Part shown: positions 27,272 to 38,724 of the stretch, piece by piece
Layout of the letters: each line of letters starts with the position of its first letter
How positions within the stretch are numbered: the first letter of the stretch is position 1
Assembly (NCBI GenBank): GCA_036490955.1
Contig: DASXCX010000080.1
Coordinates: forward strand, 6,795-70,794
Source of the DNA: CAIKMD01 sp036490955
Lineage (GTDB): Bacteria; Pseudomonadota; Alphaproteobacteria; ATCC43930; CGMCC-115725
Direction of reading: 5' to 3'
Length of the DNA stretch: 64,000 bases
Made by a program: the position numbers and the translations under genes
The notes under the pieces: generated by a model
What the model was told of the DNA's origin: nothing
The model's database searches: none
What the model saw: only the letters and a program-made list of their open reading frames with translations

Positions 27272-28315
27272 TCACACAGCTTTGGCCGAGGCGGGCCGCT
27301 TCTTCGCAAAGGCCGGCATCACCTCCTTGGCGAAGATCTGCAAGGTCGCGATCGAGCCCGTCGGATCGACCAGCAGAACATTCTCGACGCCGCCGGCTTC
27401 GAGCTTCTTCAGCCGGAGGATGATCTCCTCGGGCGTGCCGAGCAGCGGCGCGTCGTCGAATTCGACCGGCGGACCGTTGTAGTCTTTAAGCTGCGCATAA
27501 CGCTCGGCGCCCCGGCCGCGGGCGAGCGTGCCGATGTTCTTCAACATGTTGATGCGCATCGCCAGCGCCTTCTCGCGGTCGGCGGCGTTGCGTACGAGCT
27601 GCAAGCCGCGCGTCGTGCCGACCATTGCCGGATCGTAGGCGCGGCCGGCTTTGAGGCATTCATCCTTGAACATCGCGACGCGCTCGATCGTGAGATCGCA
27701 GGGGGCGATCTGGTCGAGCAGCAAATTGTAGCCTTCGCGCGCAGCGCGGCGGATCGATTCCTCGCTGCCTGCGCCAAGCCAGAAGGGCGGATGCGGTCGC
27801 TGCACCGGCGCAGGCTCGACAACGATATTCTCGTAATGCCAGCGCTTGCCGTGATGCGAGAAACGGCCGGCGCTGTTCCATGCCTTGCGGATGACGTCCA
27901 TCGCCTCGTCGAAGCGCTCGGTCGCTTCGTCCATCGGCACGCAGAAGCCGCTGAACTCGACATCGCGATAGCCTTTGCCGACGCCAAAATCGAGCCGGCC
28001 GTTGGAAAGCAGATCGACGGTCGCGGCCGCTTCGGCGACGAGCACCGGATTGTGCCAGGGCAGCACGACGACCGCCGTACCGAGACGGATACGTGTCGTG
28101 CAGCCCGCGAGATAGCTCAAGAGGCCGAGTGAGGCCGAGACCTGACCGACGCCGGTGAAGTGATGCTCGACGACGAAGACGCTTTCGAAGCCGAGATCCT
28201 CGGCTTCGCGCACATAATTGATGTAGTCGCGATAGCCCTGGCTATCGCCGCCTTGATGCTCGCCGACCGGCGTACCGCTGCGCGAGCGCGCGCCGCCGAA
28301 AAGACCGAATCGCAT
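27272..28315 (-). CDS. LLM-class flavin-dependent oxidoreductase (second)
   Basis: This 347-residue luciferase-like monooxygenase has GFESVFVVEHHFTGVG, TAVVVLPWHNPVLVAEAAATVD and LLSNGRLDFGVGKGYRDVEF. It belongs to a different branch from the one at 3081. It stands alone between a DUF3574 lipoprotein and pncC. Substrate unknown. Confidence 0.88.
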   Translation of the reverse strand: MRFGLFGGARSRSGTPVGEHQGGDSQGYRDYINYVREAEDLGFESVFVVEHHFTGVGQVSASLGLLSYLAGCTTRIRLGTAVVVLPWHNPVLVAEAAATVDLLSNGRLDFGVGKGYRDVEFSGFCVPMDEATERFDEAMDVIRKAWNSAGRFSHHGKRWHYENIVVEPAPVQRPHPPFWLGAGSEESIRRAAREGYNLLLDQIAPCDLTIERVAMFKDECLKAGRAYDPAMVGTTRGLQLVRNAADREKALAMRINMLKNIGTLARGRGAERYAQLKDYNGPPVEFDDAPLLGTPEEIILRLKKLEAGGVENVLLVDPTGSIATLQIFAKEVMPAFAKKRPASAKAV

Positions 28316-28372
28316 AAGGCTTCCTTCTCTCTGGTCGCGCGCGACCCTACCATAAGGAGTCGCGCAGGACGA

Positions 28373-28885
28373 CTATTGTTCGGCAGCCGCCAGCAGCAGC
28401 TCGAGCGCCCGTTCAACAGTGGCGCGGCGAATGCCGCTGCGATCGCCGGGAAACACGTGATGCTCACTTTGCGTCTTGCCGCCGCGTTGCGCGGTCGCGA
28501 GATGGACGAGACCGACCGGCTTGTCCGCAGAGCCGCCGCCCGGCCCGGCGATGCCCGTAACGGCGACCGCGAGCTCGACCGGCGCATGGGCGAGCGCGCC
28601 GGTCGCCATGGCGCGCGCGACCTCGGCGCTGACGGCGCCATGCCAGGCGATAAGCGCCGCCGGCACGCCCAGCATCTCGGTTTTGGCGCGGTTGGAATAG
28701 GTAACGAAGCCGCGCTCGACGACGTCGGAGGAGCCGGCGATGTCAGTGAGCGCGCCGGCGATCAGCCCGCCTGTGCAGGATTCAGCTGTTGCGACCATCA
28801 GCTTCTTTTCGCGGCAGCGCGCCAACACGCCTTCGGCGAGCGCGCGAATGCGGTCATCGCTCAAGCAGCCACCTCCCGATCGCAA
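28373..28885 (-). CDS. pncC: CinA C-terminal domain / nicotinamide-nucleotide amidohydrolase
   Basis: This about 163-residue CinA-C domain protein converts nicotinamide mononucleotide to nicotinic acid mononucleotide in NAD recycling. Visible motifs are VATAESCTGGLIAGALTDI (catalytic Ser/Thr loop), GFVTYSNRAKTEMLGV and VTGIAGPGGGSADKPVGLV. The frame opens at ATG 28885 inside pgpA; a TTG at 28864 overlapping the pgpA stop (TTGA) is an alternative start that gives the more usual N-terminus. Confidence 0.9.
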   Translation of the reverse strand: MRSGGGCLSDDRIRALAEGVLARCREKKLMVATAESCTGGLIAGALTDIAGSSDVVERGFVTYSNRAKTEMLGVPAALIAWHGAVSAEVARAMATGALAHAPVELAVAVTGIAGPGGGSADKPVGLVHLATAQRGGKTQSEHHVFPGDRSGIRRATVERALELLLAAAEQ

Positions 28886-29303
28886 TCACCATCAATGCAT
28901 AGATCGCGGCGAGCACATCGTCGATCATGATACCGAAACCGCCGCCGCAGCGCCGCTCGACGGCGCGGATCGGCCAGGGCTTCCAGATATCGAACAAGCG
29001 AAAGAGCGCGAAGCCGATCGCATAGGCGAAGAGATTGAGCGGCAGAGCGACCACGGTGAGCCACTGGCCGACGACCTCGTCGACGACGATCCAGCCAGGA
29101 TCGTGGTCGCGCTGATCGCGGATGGCAAAATGCGCCGCGATCCAGCCTACAGGAAAGAGGACGATGGCCGCTGCCAGCAGGGACCACTTGCCAGCATAGA
29201 CAACGATCAGCCACGCGAAAGGCAGCGCGGCGAGAGAGCCCCATGTCCCCGGCGCGCCGGGTAGAAAGCCGCTGCCGAACCAGCTTGCGATCAGTCGCGC
29301 CAT
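28854..29303 (-). CDS. pgpA: Phosphatidylglycerophosphatase A
   Basis: This 149-residue membrane phosphatase makes phosphatidylglycerol from its phosphate. PgpA signatures: FGSGFLPGAPGTWGSLAALP, DPGWIVVDEVVGQWLT and RLFDIWKPWPIRAVE...GGFGIMIDDVLA, with several helices between. ATG at 29303 is three bases after ispDF, and pncC overlaps its end: one leftward operon. Confidence 0.92.
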   Translation of the reverse strand: MARLIASWFGSGFLPGAPGTWGSLAALPFAWLIVVYAGKWSLLAAAIVLFPVGWIAAHFAIRDQRDHDPGWIVVDEVVGQWLTVVALPLNLFAYAIGFALFRLFDIWKPWPIRAVERRCGGGFGIMIDDVLAAIYALMVIAIGRWLLER

Positions 29304-29305
29304 GC

Positions 29306-30457
29306 TTACGGCAATTGCACGGTCGCGATGGCTTGCGCCGCCATGCCTTCGCCGCGGCCGAGGAAGCCGAGTTTCTCCGTCGTCGTCGCCTTGATGCTGA
29401 CGCGGGTCGGCGGCAAGGCAAGGATCTCGGCGATCTTCGCCACCATCGCATCGCGATGCGGCCCGATGCGCGGCGCCTCGCACATCATCGTCACGTCGAC
29501 ATGGACGATCCGGCCCTTGGCTTGCCCGACGAGATCGGCGGCGTAGCGCAGGAATAGATGCGATGGCGCGCCGCGCCATTTCGGATCGCTCGGCGGGAAA
29601 TGCATGCCGATATCGCCGGCGCCGAGCGCGCCGAGGATTGCATCGGTCAGCGCATGCAGCCCGACATCGGCATCGGAATGGCCGATGAGACCGTGGCTGT
29701 GCGGGATTTTGAGCCCGCAAAGCCAGACATGATCGCCCGGCCCGAAAGCATGCACATCGAAACCCTGGCCGCTGCGATAGTCGCCCGTACCGCCGCTTGT
29801 CAGCTTCTCGGCGCGCGCGAAATCGTCTGTCGTCGTCACTTTGAAATTGCTTTCCGCGCCTTCGACCAGGCGCACGGTCAGACCGGCGCGCTCGGCGACG
29901 GCCGCATCGTCGGTCAGTTCCATCCCGGCGGCGGTGCGGTGCGCTGCGAGGATGGCGCGATAGTCGAAGCCCTGCGGCGTCTGTACACGCCATAGCGCGC
30001 TGCGGTCGAGCGTATCGGTAACAACGCCGTTTTCGCCGCGCTTGACCGTGTCCGCAAGCGGCAGCGCCGGGATCGCGGCCGGTGCGGTGTCGAGTGCATC
30101 GAGCACGCGGTCGATCAGGCTTTGTTCGACGAAGGGTCGCGCCGCATCGTGGATAAGCACGCGCAGTGGCGCGAAGCTTTGGAGACTCTCGAGACCGAGC
30201 CGCGCCGAATCCTGCCGTGCGGCACCGCCTCGCACGGGCGGCAATATGTCGAGCCCGGCCACCGCTGCGTCATAGAGGTCATGATCGGCTGGGTTATAGA
30301 CGACGCGCACGCGATCGATCCTCGGATGCTCGGCCAATCGCTCCACCGAATGCCGGAGCAGCGTTTGACCGCCGAGGCTCCTATATTGCTTGGGTCGCTC
30401 GCCGCCGAGCCGCGTGCCGCGGCCGGCCGCAACGACGATGGCGATGCATGCCAGCAT
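29306..30457 (-). CDS. ispDF: Bifunctional IspD/IspF enzyme of the MEP pathway
   Basis: This 383-residue fusion carries two steps of non-mevalonate isoprenoid synthesis. IspD (residues 1 to about 220) has VVAAGRGTRLGGERPKQYR and the VLIHDAARPFV region. IspF (about 228 to the end) has GQGFDVHAFG, HSHGLIGHSDADVGLHALTDA, GDIGMHFPPSD and KATTTEKLGFLGRGEGM. The fusion is typical of alphaproteobacteria. It is divergent from dusB. Confidence 0.96.
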   Translation of the reverse strand: MLACIAIVVAAGRGTRLGGERPKQYRSLGGQTLLRHSVERLAEHPRIDRVRVVYNPADHDLYDAAVAGLDILPPVRGGAARQDSARLGLESLQSFAPLRVLIHDAARPFVEQSLIDRVLDALDTAPAAIPALPLADTVKRGENGVVTDTLDRSALWRVQTPQGFDYRAILAAHRTAAGMELTDDAAVAERAGLTVRLVEGAESNFKVTTTDDFARAEKLTSGGTGDYRSGQGFDVHAFGPGDHVWLCGLKIPHSHGLIGHSDADVGLHALTDAILGALGAGDIGMHFPPSDPKWRGAPSHLFLRYAADLVGQAKGRIVHVDVTMMCEAPRIGPHRDAMVAKIAEILALPPTRVSIKATTTEKLGFLGRGEGMAAQAIATVQLP

Positions 30458-30602
30458 GGCGCCAAGCTAGCGCAGGCGGCTCCCAGAGGGCAGGGTCCTT
30501 AGCCGAAAAGGGCGGAATCTCGCGCCCGAAATATCGTTGCAATCATTGTGCACTGCGGTATTATGTGCTCAATCTATGAGCAACGCGGATTTTGCATAGA
30601 AA

Positions 30603-31586
30603 ATGAGCATCCGAATTGGTCCTCTAGAGCTTGAAGCGCCGGTCATCCTCGCACCGATGTCCGGTGTCACAGATCTGCCGTTCCGGCGATTGGTTAAGTC
30701 GCACGGCGCCGGGCTCGTCGTCTCCGAGATGATCGCCAGCGAGGCGATGATCCGCGAGACGCGCCAATCGATGACCATGGCGAAGAACTGCCCGGAAGAG
30801 CAGCCGATGGCGGTGCAACTCGCCGGTTGCGAGCCGGCGGTCATGGCCGAAGCGGCAAAGCTCAATGCCGATCGCGGCGCGGCGCTGATCGATATCAATT
30901 TCGGCTGCCCGGTGAAAAAGGTCGTGAACGGCCAGGCCGGCTCCGCGCTGATGCGGGAAGAAGGACTGGCCGCGCGCATCCTTGAAGCCACCGTGAAGGC
31001 GGTCAATCTGCCGGTCACCTTGAAGATGCGCACCGGTTGGGACGACAACAGCCGTAACGCGCCGAAGCTGGCGAAGATCGCCGAAGATGCCGGCATCAAG
31101 ATGATCACGGTGCATGGCCGCACACGTTGCCAGTTTTATGAGGGCCATGCCGATTGGTCTTTCGTGCGCCGCGTGAAAGAGGCGGTATCGCTGCCGGTAA
31201 TCGTCAATGGCGACATCACGACTCTCGAAAAGGCACAAGAAGCGCTGACCCTTTCAGGCGCCGACGGCGTGATGGTCGGCCGCGGCGCTTATGGCAAGCC
31301 ATGGTTCCTGCACCAGGTGATGCATTTCTTCAAGACCGGCACGCGGCTTCCCGATCCGCCGCTGGCCGAGCAGCGAGATGCGCTGCTCGCGCATTACGAC
31401 GCTATGCTGTCGCATTACGGTATCGGCGTCGGCAGCCGCATCGCGCGCAAGCATCTCGGCTGGTATTCGAAAGGGCTTTTCGGCTCATCGGAATTCCGCG
31501 CAGCGGTCAATCGCTGCGACGACCCAGCGCGAGTCAAAACCATGGTCGAAGAATTCTACACGCCGCTCTTGGCGGAGGCGGCGTAA
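30603..31586 (+). CDS. dusB: tRNA-dihydrouridine synthase B (NifR3)
   Basis: This 327-residue FMN enzyme reduces a tRNA uridine. Motifs: ILAPMSGVTDLPFRRLV, INFGCPVKKVVNGQAGSALM with the catalytic Cys, VHGRTRCQFY and VNGDITTLEKAQEAL. As in many alphaproteobacteria it leads the ntrBC genes (historical name nifR3); ntrB starts four bases after its stop. Confidence 0.95.
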   Translation: MSIRIGPLELEAPVILAPMSGVTDLPFRRLVKSHGAGLVVSEMIASEAMIRETRQSMTMAKNCPEEQPMAVQLAGCEPAVMAEAAKLNADRGAALIDINFGCPVKKVVNGQAGSALMREEGLAARILEATVKAVNLPVTLKMRTGWDDNSRNAPKLAKIAEDAGIKMITVHGRTRCQFYEGHADWSFVRRVKEAVSLPVIVNGDITTLEKAQEALTLSGADGVMVGRGAYGKPWFLHQVMHFFKTGTRLPDPPLAEQRDALLAHYDAMLSHYGIGVGSRIARKHLGWYSKGLFGSSEFRAAVNRCDDPARVKTMVEEFYTPLLAEAA

Positions 31587-31589
31587 GTC

Positions 31590-32722
31590 ATGGCGGCCCG
31601 CGGCAGCGTCATCCGGCGCCTACCGCCCGAGGTCGCGGTCGAAGCGCATGCCGTGCTCGCGGCGCTGCCCGATCCCGTGCTCGTCGTCGATGAGCAGGGG
31701 ACATTGCGTTACGCCAATCATGCCGCCGAGGAATTCTTCGACGCGGGCAAGACCATGTTGCTGGGTCTGCCGCTTCCCGGTTTGTTGCCGCCGGACAGCC
31801 CGGTCTTCGCGCTGATCGACAGCGTGCGCCGAACCGGCGCGAGCGTTTCCGAATATGGCGTCGGCGTCGACATGCCGCGTATCGGGCCGCGGACGCTGAC
31901 CGTCCAGGCGGCGCCGATGGGCGATGGCTCGGACCTCGTCGTCGTGACGCTGCAGGGCCGCTCGATCGCCGACAAGATCGACCGTCAGCTCACGCATCGC
32001 AATGCGGCCCGCTCGGTGACGGCGATGGCCTCGATGCTGGCGCATGAGGTGAAGAATCCGCTTTCCGGCATCCGCGGCGCAGCGCAGCTCCTCGAAGAGA
32101 ACGCGAACCAGGCCGATCGCGAGCTGACACGGCTCATCTGCGACGAGACCGATCGCATTTGCGCGTTGGTCGATCGCATGGATGTGTTCTCCGATCGCCG
32201 GCCGCTCGAGAGAGCGGCAATCAACATCCACGAAGTTCTTGAACGCGTGCGCCGCGCCGCGCAATCGGGCTTCGCGCGCAATGTTCGCTTCATCGAGGAA
32301 TACGATCCGTCGTTGCCCGCCGTCCACGGTAATCGCGATCTGCTGATCCAGACCTTCCTCAACCTGGTCAAGAACGCCGCCGAAGCGGCGCCGGCGCAAG
32401 GCGGCGAGATTCAGCTCGCCACCTCGTATCAGCACGGCGTGCGCATGATGGTCGCCGGCAGCGATAGCCGCGTTCATCTGCCGCTCGTGGTGACGGTAAC
32501 CGATAATGGCGAGGGCATTCCCGAAGATATCCAAGGGCATCTCTTCGATCCCTTCATTTCGACCAAGCACAATGGCAGCGGCCTCGGCCTCGCGCTTGTC
32601 GCCAAGGTGATCGGCGACCACGGCGGCGTCATCGAATTCGATTCGCAGCCGCGGCGCACCGTGTTCCGTGTCTACCTGCCTGTGGCGCCGGTGGCTGCCA
32701 TCTCACCGAGCGAGAGCCCGTC

Positions 32723-32726
<4 letters not shown>
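31590..32726 (+). CDS. ntrB: Nitrogen regulation sensor histidine kinase NtrB
   Basis: This 378-residue soluble kinase has a PAS domain (residues 15-125), a HisKA motif MLAHEVKNPLSGIRGAAQLL with the phospho-His, and HATPase boxes NLVKNAAEAA, DNGEGIPEDI and GSGLGLALVAKVIGDHGG. With PII it senses nitrogen and phosphorylates NtrC. It overlaps ntrC by four bases. Confidence 0.95.
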
Positions 32727-34168
<1,442 letters not shown>

Positions 34169-34172
34169 AGTC

Positions 34173-36383
34173 ATGAGCGAAGGGCGGGGGTTCGTGACGT
34201 GGGCCGGGCGGGTCGGTCTCGGGCGCAAGCTCGCGCTCACGCTTGGCGTTTTCGCGCTGCTGTCGGGATTTGCGACGCTCGCGGTACTGCGCGGCGTCTG
34301 GCCGGGCGCGCCGGTGCCGCATCTCGATCAGCTTGCCCTGCTGCTCAATTTCGTTCTCCTGCTGCCGTTGATCGCCATCGTGGCGTGGCGGCTGGTGCAG
34401 CTTTGGGCGGAGCGGCGGCGCGGTCTTGCCGGCTCGCGCCTTCACACGCGTCTCGTCGTGCTGTTCAGCCTGGTCGCGGTGATCCCGACGATCTTCGTCG
34501 CGATCTTTTCCTATCTGCTTTTCAGCTTCGGCGTACAAGCCTGGTTCGGCGAGCCGGTCCATGACGCCGTTACCGGCTCGCTCGCCGTTGCCGAGGCCTA
34601 TCTCCACGAGCACCAGCAGACGATCCGCGCCGATGTCGTCGGCATGGCGAATGATCTCAATCGCGACGCCAATCTCTTGAGCCTCAACCCGCAGCGCTTC
34701 AACGAGGTCGTGCGCGCACAGGCTGCGCTCCGCTCGCTGACGGAGGCGATTGTGTTCGACGGGCAGGGGCATCTCCTCGCGCGCACCGGCTTCAGCTTCG
34801 CGCTCGAATTGCAGCCCGTGCCGGATTGGGCGATCGCGTCCGCGCGCGCCGGCGACGTGGCGGTGATGACCAACGACAATGACGACCGCGTCCGCGCTCT
34901 CGTCCGGCTCGAGCGCTACGGCGACGTCTATCTCTATGCTGGCCGCTTCATCGACCCGAATGTGATCAATCACATGCGGCAGACCCAAAGCGCGGTTGCG
35001 CAATACGAGCAGCTCGAGGGCCAGCGCTCGGACTACCAGATCGTCCTTTCCATCGTGTTCTTCGGCGTCGGCCTGCTGCTGCTGACCGGCGCAGTCTGGG
35101 TCGGCTTGGCCATGGCGACCCGGATGGCCAAGCCGATCGCGTCGCTCGTTGCGGCGGCGGAACGTGTGCGTGGGGGCGATCTCGCGGCGCGCGTTCCGGC
35201 GGGCGATAGCGACGAGGAATTCTCTTCGCTGTCGCGCGCCTTCAACCGCATGACGCATCAATTGCAGACCCAGCAGAGCGAGCTGATCGAAGCCAACCGG
35301 CAGCTTGATCAGCGGCGCCGATTCACCGAGACCGTGCTGTCGGGCGTCTCCGCCGGCGTCATCGGCCTCGACCAGCAAGGCCGCATCAATCTGCCGAACC
35401 GCTCGGCTTCGCTGCTGCTTGGGACCGATCTCGATCAGCATATCGGCAAAGACCTCGCCGAGGTCGTGCCGGAAATGGCCGGGCTCTATGACGAGGCGGA
35501 GCGCCGTCCCGACCGGCTGGCGCAGGCGCAGGTGCAGATCGTGCACGCCGGCCGCGCGCATATGTTGCTCGTCCGGGTCGCCGCCGAGCGTCTTGAAGGC
35601 GAAGCCAAAGGTTACGTCGTCACCTTCGACGACATCACCGATCTGCAGGCGGCGCAACGCAAAGCGGCTTGGGCCGACGTCGCCCGCCGCATCGCGCACG
35701 AGATTAAGAATCCGCTGACCCCCATCCAGCTTTCGGCCGAGCGCCTGAAGCGGAAGTATCTCAAGGACATCGCCAACGATCGCGAGACTTTCGCCGCCTG
35801 CACGGACACCATCATCCGCCATGTCGGCGATATTGGTCGCATGGTCGATGAGTTCTCTTCCTTCGCGCGGATGCCGGCGCCGGTGCTGCGCGACGAGGAT
35901 CTAAACGAGATCGTGCGCCAGGCGGCGTTCCTGCAGCGCGCGGCAACGCCCGAGATCCGCGTCGAGACCGAGCTGCCCGGCGCGCCCCTGCGCCTTAACT
36001 GCGATTCGCGGCAGGTGGCCCAGGCCCTCGTCAATCTGATGAAGAATGCGGCCGAATCGATCCTGTCGCGCGAAGGCGACGTGCCGCCTGGCGAGATAGC
36101 CGTCAGCCTCGGCCGTGACGGCGAGGACGTTGTGCTGTCGGTCGAGGATAACGGCCGCGGCCTGCCGCGCGAAGGCCGCGAGCGGTTGATCGAGCCTTAT
36201 GTGACGACGCATGCGAAAGGCACCGGCCTGGGTCTCGCTATCGTGAAGAAAATCATGGAAGATCATCACGGCGAGCTCGTTCTCGATGATCGAGAAGGCG
36301 GCGGTGCACGGATAAGCCTCGTGTTTCATCCGCAGGAGGTAAAGAACGTTACGCCAAAACCGGTAGCTCAGGTGGAAGCCTAA
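34173..36383 (+). CDS. ntrY: Membrane sensor histidine kinase NtrY
   Basis: This 736-residue kinase has several N-terminal transmembrane helices with a periplasmic part, a HAMP region (MAKPIASLVAAAERVRGGDL), a PAS domain near residue 390, HisKA RIAHEIKNPLTPIQLSAERL and ATPase boxes NLMKNAAESI, DNGRGLPREG, GTGLGLAIVKKIMEDHHG. It pairs with NtrX. The start is five bases after ntrC. Confidence 0.95.
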   Translation: MSEGRGFVTWAGRVGLGRKLALTLGVFALLSGFATLAVLRGVWPGAPVPHLDQLALLLNFVLLLPLIAIVAWRLVQLWAERRRGLAGSRLHTRLVVLFSLVAVIPTIFVAIFSYLLFSFGVQAWFGEPVHDAVTGSLAVAEAYLHEHQQTIRADVVGMANDLNRDANLLSLNPQRFNEVVRAQAALRSLTEAIVFDGQGHLLARTGFSFALELQPVPDWAIASARAGDVAVMTNDNDDRVRALVRLERYGDVYLYAGRFIDPNVINHMRQTQSAVAQYEQLEGQRSDYQIVLSIVFFGVGLLLLTGAVWVGLAMATRMAKPIASLVAAAERVRGGDLAARVPAGDSDEEFSSLSRAFNRMTHQLQTQQSELIEANRQLDQRRRFTETVLSGVSAGVIGLDQQGRINLPNRSASLLLGTDLDQHIGKDLAEVVPEMAGLYDEAERRPDRLAQAQVQIVHAGRAHMLLVRVAAERLEGEAKGYVVTFDDITDLQAAQRKAAWADVARRIAHEIKNPLTPIQLSAERLKRKYLKDIANDRETFAACTDTIIRHVGDIGRMVDEFSSFARMPAPVLRDEDLNEIVRQAAFLQRAATPEIRVETELPGAPLRLNCDSRQVAQALVNLMKNAAESILSREGDVPPGEIAVSLGRDGEDVVLSVEDNGRGLPREGRERLIEPYVTTHAKGTGLGLAIVKKIMEDHHGELVLDDREGGGARISLVFHPQEVKNVTPKPVAQVEA

Positions 36384-36386
36384 TCG

Positions 36387-37841
36387 ATGGCGAACGAGAT
36401 TCTAGTCGTCGACGACGAAGCCGATATCCGCGCGCTGATGTGCGGGATCCTCGGCGACGAGGGTTATGAGACACGCCAAGCCGGCAACAGCGCCGAGGCG
36501 CTCGCCGCGATCCGCTCGCGCCAGCCGTCGCTTGTCGTGCTCGACATCTGGCTGCAAGGCAGCGAGCTCGACGGGCTCGAGATTTTGAAGATCATCAAGC
36601 GCGAGCTGCCGCATATCCCGGTCGTGATGATCAGCGGCCACGGAAATATCGAGACCGCGGTCGCGGCGATCAAGATCGGCGCTTACGACTTCATCGAAAA
36701 GCCTTTCAAATCGGATCGTCTGCTCATCATCGTCGAACGCGCGATCGAGGCGGCGCGGCTGAAGCGCGAGAACGAGGAATTGCGCCAACGCACCGGGGGC
36801 GATGAGGATCTCGTCGGGCAGTCGCACGCGATTTCCCAGCTTCGCCAACAGCTCGATCGTGTCGGCCCAACCAACAGCCGCGTGCTGATCACCGGCGCGC
36901 CGGGAGCCGGCAAGGAAGTGGTGGCGCGGCTGCTCCACGCCGGCTCGCGCCGCGGCAAGGGTCCGTTCGTCGTGCTGAGCTGCGCGACGATGCGGCCGGA
37001 GCGTTTCGAGATCGAGTTGTTCGGCACCGATGCCGGCGCCGAGGGACCGGAATCGCCGCGCAAGGTCGGCACCTTCGAGCAGGCGCATGGCGGCACGCTG
37101 TTCCTCGACGAAGTCGCGGATATGCCGCTTGAGACGCAAGGCAAGATCGTGCGCGCGCTCCAGGACCAAACCTTCGAGCGAGTGGGCGGTACGCGCGTGA
37201 AGGTCGATGTGCGCGTCATCGCCGCGACCAATCGCGATCTCACCATCGAGATCGCGGCCGGCCGCTTCCGCGAGGATCTCTACTACCGTCTCGCCGTCGT
37301 GCCGCTGCACGTGGCACCGCTGCGTCAGCGCATCGAGGATATTCCGGCGCTGGCCCGGCATTTCATGGTGCGCGCCGCCGAGAATGCGCGCCTGCCGCCG
37401 CGCGAATTCGGCGACGACGCGATTGCCGCGCTTCAGGCTTACGAATGGCCGGGCAATGTGCGCCAACTCAAGAACGCGGTCGACTGGACCTTGATCATGG
37501 CGCCCGCGGGCAGCGATCCGATTCGCGCCGAGATGCTGCCGGCGGAGATCGGCTCGATCGCGCCGGCGGTCGTGCGCTGGGACCGCGGCGGCGAGCTCAT
37601 GACCTTGCCGCTGCGCGACGCGCGCGAGATGTTCGAGCGCGAATATCTCTTTGCCCAGATCGCGCGCTTCGGCGGCAATATCTCGCGTACCGCGGCGTTT
37701 GTCGGCATGGAGCGCTCGGCGCTGCATCGCAAGCTCAAATCGCTCGGCGTGCTGAGCGGCGAGCGGAACGGCGAGCGCCAGGCCGATGAGCGCGGCCCCG
37801 ACGAGCCCGCCGCCAAAGCCGATTTGTCCGAGGCGAATTGA
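36387..37841 (+). CDS. ntrX: Response regulator NtrX
   Basis: This 484-residue NtrC-family regulator has a receiver (VVDDEADIRALM, VLDIWLQGSELDGLE), an AAA+ domain with Walker A TGAPGAGKEVVARLL and Walker B GGTLFLDEVADMP, and a Fis-type HTH (GNISRTAAFVGMERSALHRK). The GAFTGA loop that contacts sigma-54 is missing: after ELFGTDAGAEG the chain reads ESPRKVGTFEQ. It may therefore act with sigma-70 or as a repressor. NtrYX controls nitrate, redox and envelope functions. Confidence 0.95.
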   Translation: MANEILVVDDEADIRALMCGILGDEGYETRQAGNSAEALAAIRSRQPSLVVLDIWLQGSELDGLEILKIIKRELPHIPVVMISGHGNIETAVAAIKIGAYDFIEKPFKSDRLLIIVERAIEAARLKRENEELRQRTGGDEDLVGQSHAISQLRQQLDRVGPTNSRVLITGAPGAGKEVVARLLHAGSRRGKGPFVVLSCATMRPERFEIELFGTDAGAEGPESPRKVGTFEQAHGGTLFLDEVADMPLETQGKIVRALQDQTFERVGGTRVKVDVRVIAATNRDLTIEIAAGRFREDLYYRLAVVPLHVAPLRQRIEDIPALARHFMVRAAENARLPPREFGDDAIAALQAYEWPGNVRQLKNAVDWTLIMAPAGSDPIRAEMLPAEIGSIAPAVVRWDRGGELMTLPLRDAREMFEREYLFAQIARFGGNISRTAAFVGMERSALHRKLKSLGVLSGERNGERQADERGPDEPAAKADLSEAN

Positions 37842-37857
37842 GGCCGAATAGGGCTCT

Positions 37858-38724
37858 ATGTCCCGCATTGCTTATGTGAACGGCCGTTATCTCGAGCATC
37901 GCCATGCGTGCGTGCATATCGAGGATCGCGGCTATCAATTCGCCGATGGCTGTTACGAGGTCGTCGCGATGCGCGATGGCGTCTTCATCGATGCCGGGCT
38001 GCATCTGCAGCGGCTGCGACGCTCGCTCGCGGCGCTGAGCATTACCTCTCCGATGAACGATGCCGCGCTGATGGTCGTGATGAGCGAGGTCGCGCACCGC
38101 AATCTGGTGCGCGAGGGCTTTGTCTACATGCAGATCACGCGCGGCGTCGCGACGCGCGATTTTTCTTTTCCGGCCAAGACGCGGCCGAGCCTCGTGATGA
38201 CCGCGCGCTCGAAGCTGCTGGTCGACCCGAAGCTTCTGGCGTCCGGCATCAAGGTCATCACCATTCCGGACCAGCGTTGGGCGCGACCCGACATCAAATC
38301 GGTCTCGCTGTTGCCTAACGCGCTTGGCAAGGAGCAGGCGAAGAAGGCGGGGGCCTACGAAGCGTGGCAGGTCGATCGCGACGGCAACGTCACTGAAGGC
38401 ACCTCGTCCAACGCCTGGATCGTGACCAAGGCCGGCGAGGTGGTGACGCGCCAAGCCGATCAGGGGATCCTCAACGGCGTGACGCGGCTCGGCTTGTTGC
38501 GGGTCATCGCGGCGTCGGGGTTGCGGCTCGCCGAGCGACCCTTCAGCGTCATCGAAGCAAAGCAAGCGGCCGAGGCGCTTTTGACCAGCAGCACGAATTT
38601 CGTCGTGCCGGTCGTGCGGATCGATGATACGCCGATCGGCGACGGCGAGCCGGGTCCGCTCGCCGGAAAACTGGCGGCGTCCTATGCGGATTACGCGGCG
38701 CTCGGCGGCTCGGACAAAGCATGA
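37858..38724 (+). CDS. D-amino-acid aminotransferase-like class IV PLP enzyme
   Basis: This 288-residue fold-type IV aminotransferase has RGYQFADGCYEVV at the N-terminus and RPDIKSVSLLPNALGKEQAKKAGAYE, whose Lys should bind PLP, then VTEGTSSNAWIV and QGILNGVTRLGLL. It is most like D-alanine aminotransferase (dat), which makes D-Glu or D-Ala for the cell wall. It follows ntrX by 16 bases and overlaps the next gene by ATGA. Confidence 0.9.
   Translation: MSRIAYVNGRYLEHRHACVHIEDRGYQFADGCYEVVAMRDGVFIDAGLHLQRLRRSLAALSITSPMNDAALMVVMSEVAHRNLVREGFVYMQITRGVATRDFSFPAKTRPSLVMTARSKLLVDPKLLASGIKVITIPDQRWARPDIKSVSLLPNALGKEQAKKAGAYEAWQVDRDGNVTEGTSSNAWIVTKAGEVVTRQADQGILNGVTRLGLLRVIAASGLRLAERPFSVIEAKQAAEALLTSSTNFVVPVVRIDDTPIGDGEPGPLAGKLAASYADYAALGGSDKA

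Noticed and set aside
30533..30556. TGCA-N7-TGCA sequence upstream of dusB, considered as NtrC binding site
   Set aside because: Classical NtrC sites have nine bases between the TGCA halves and the flanking bases do not fit.
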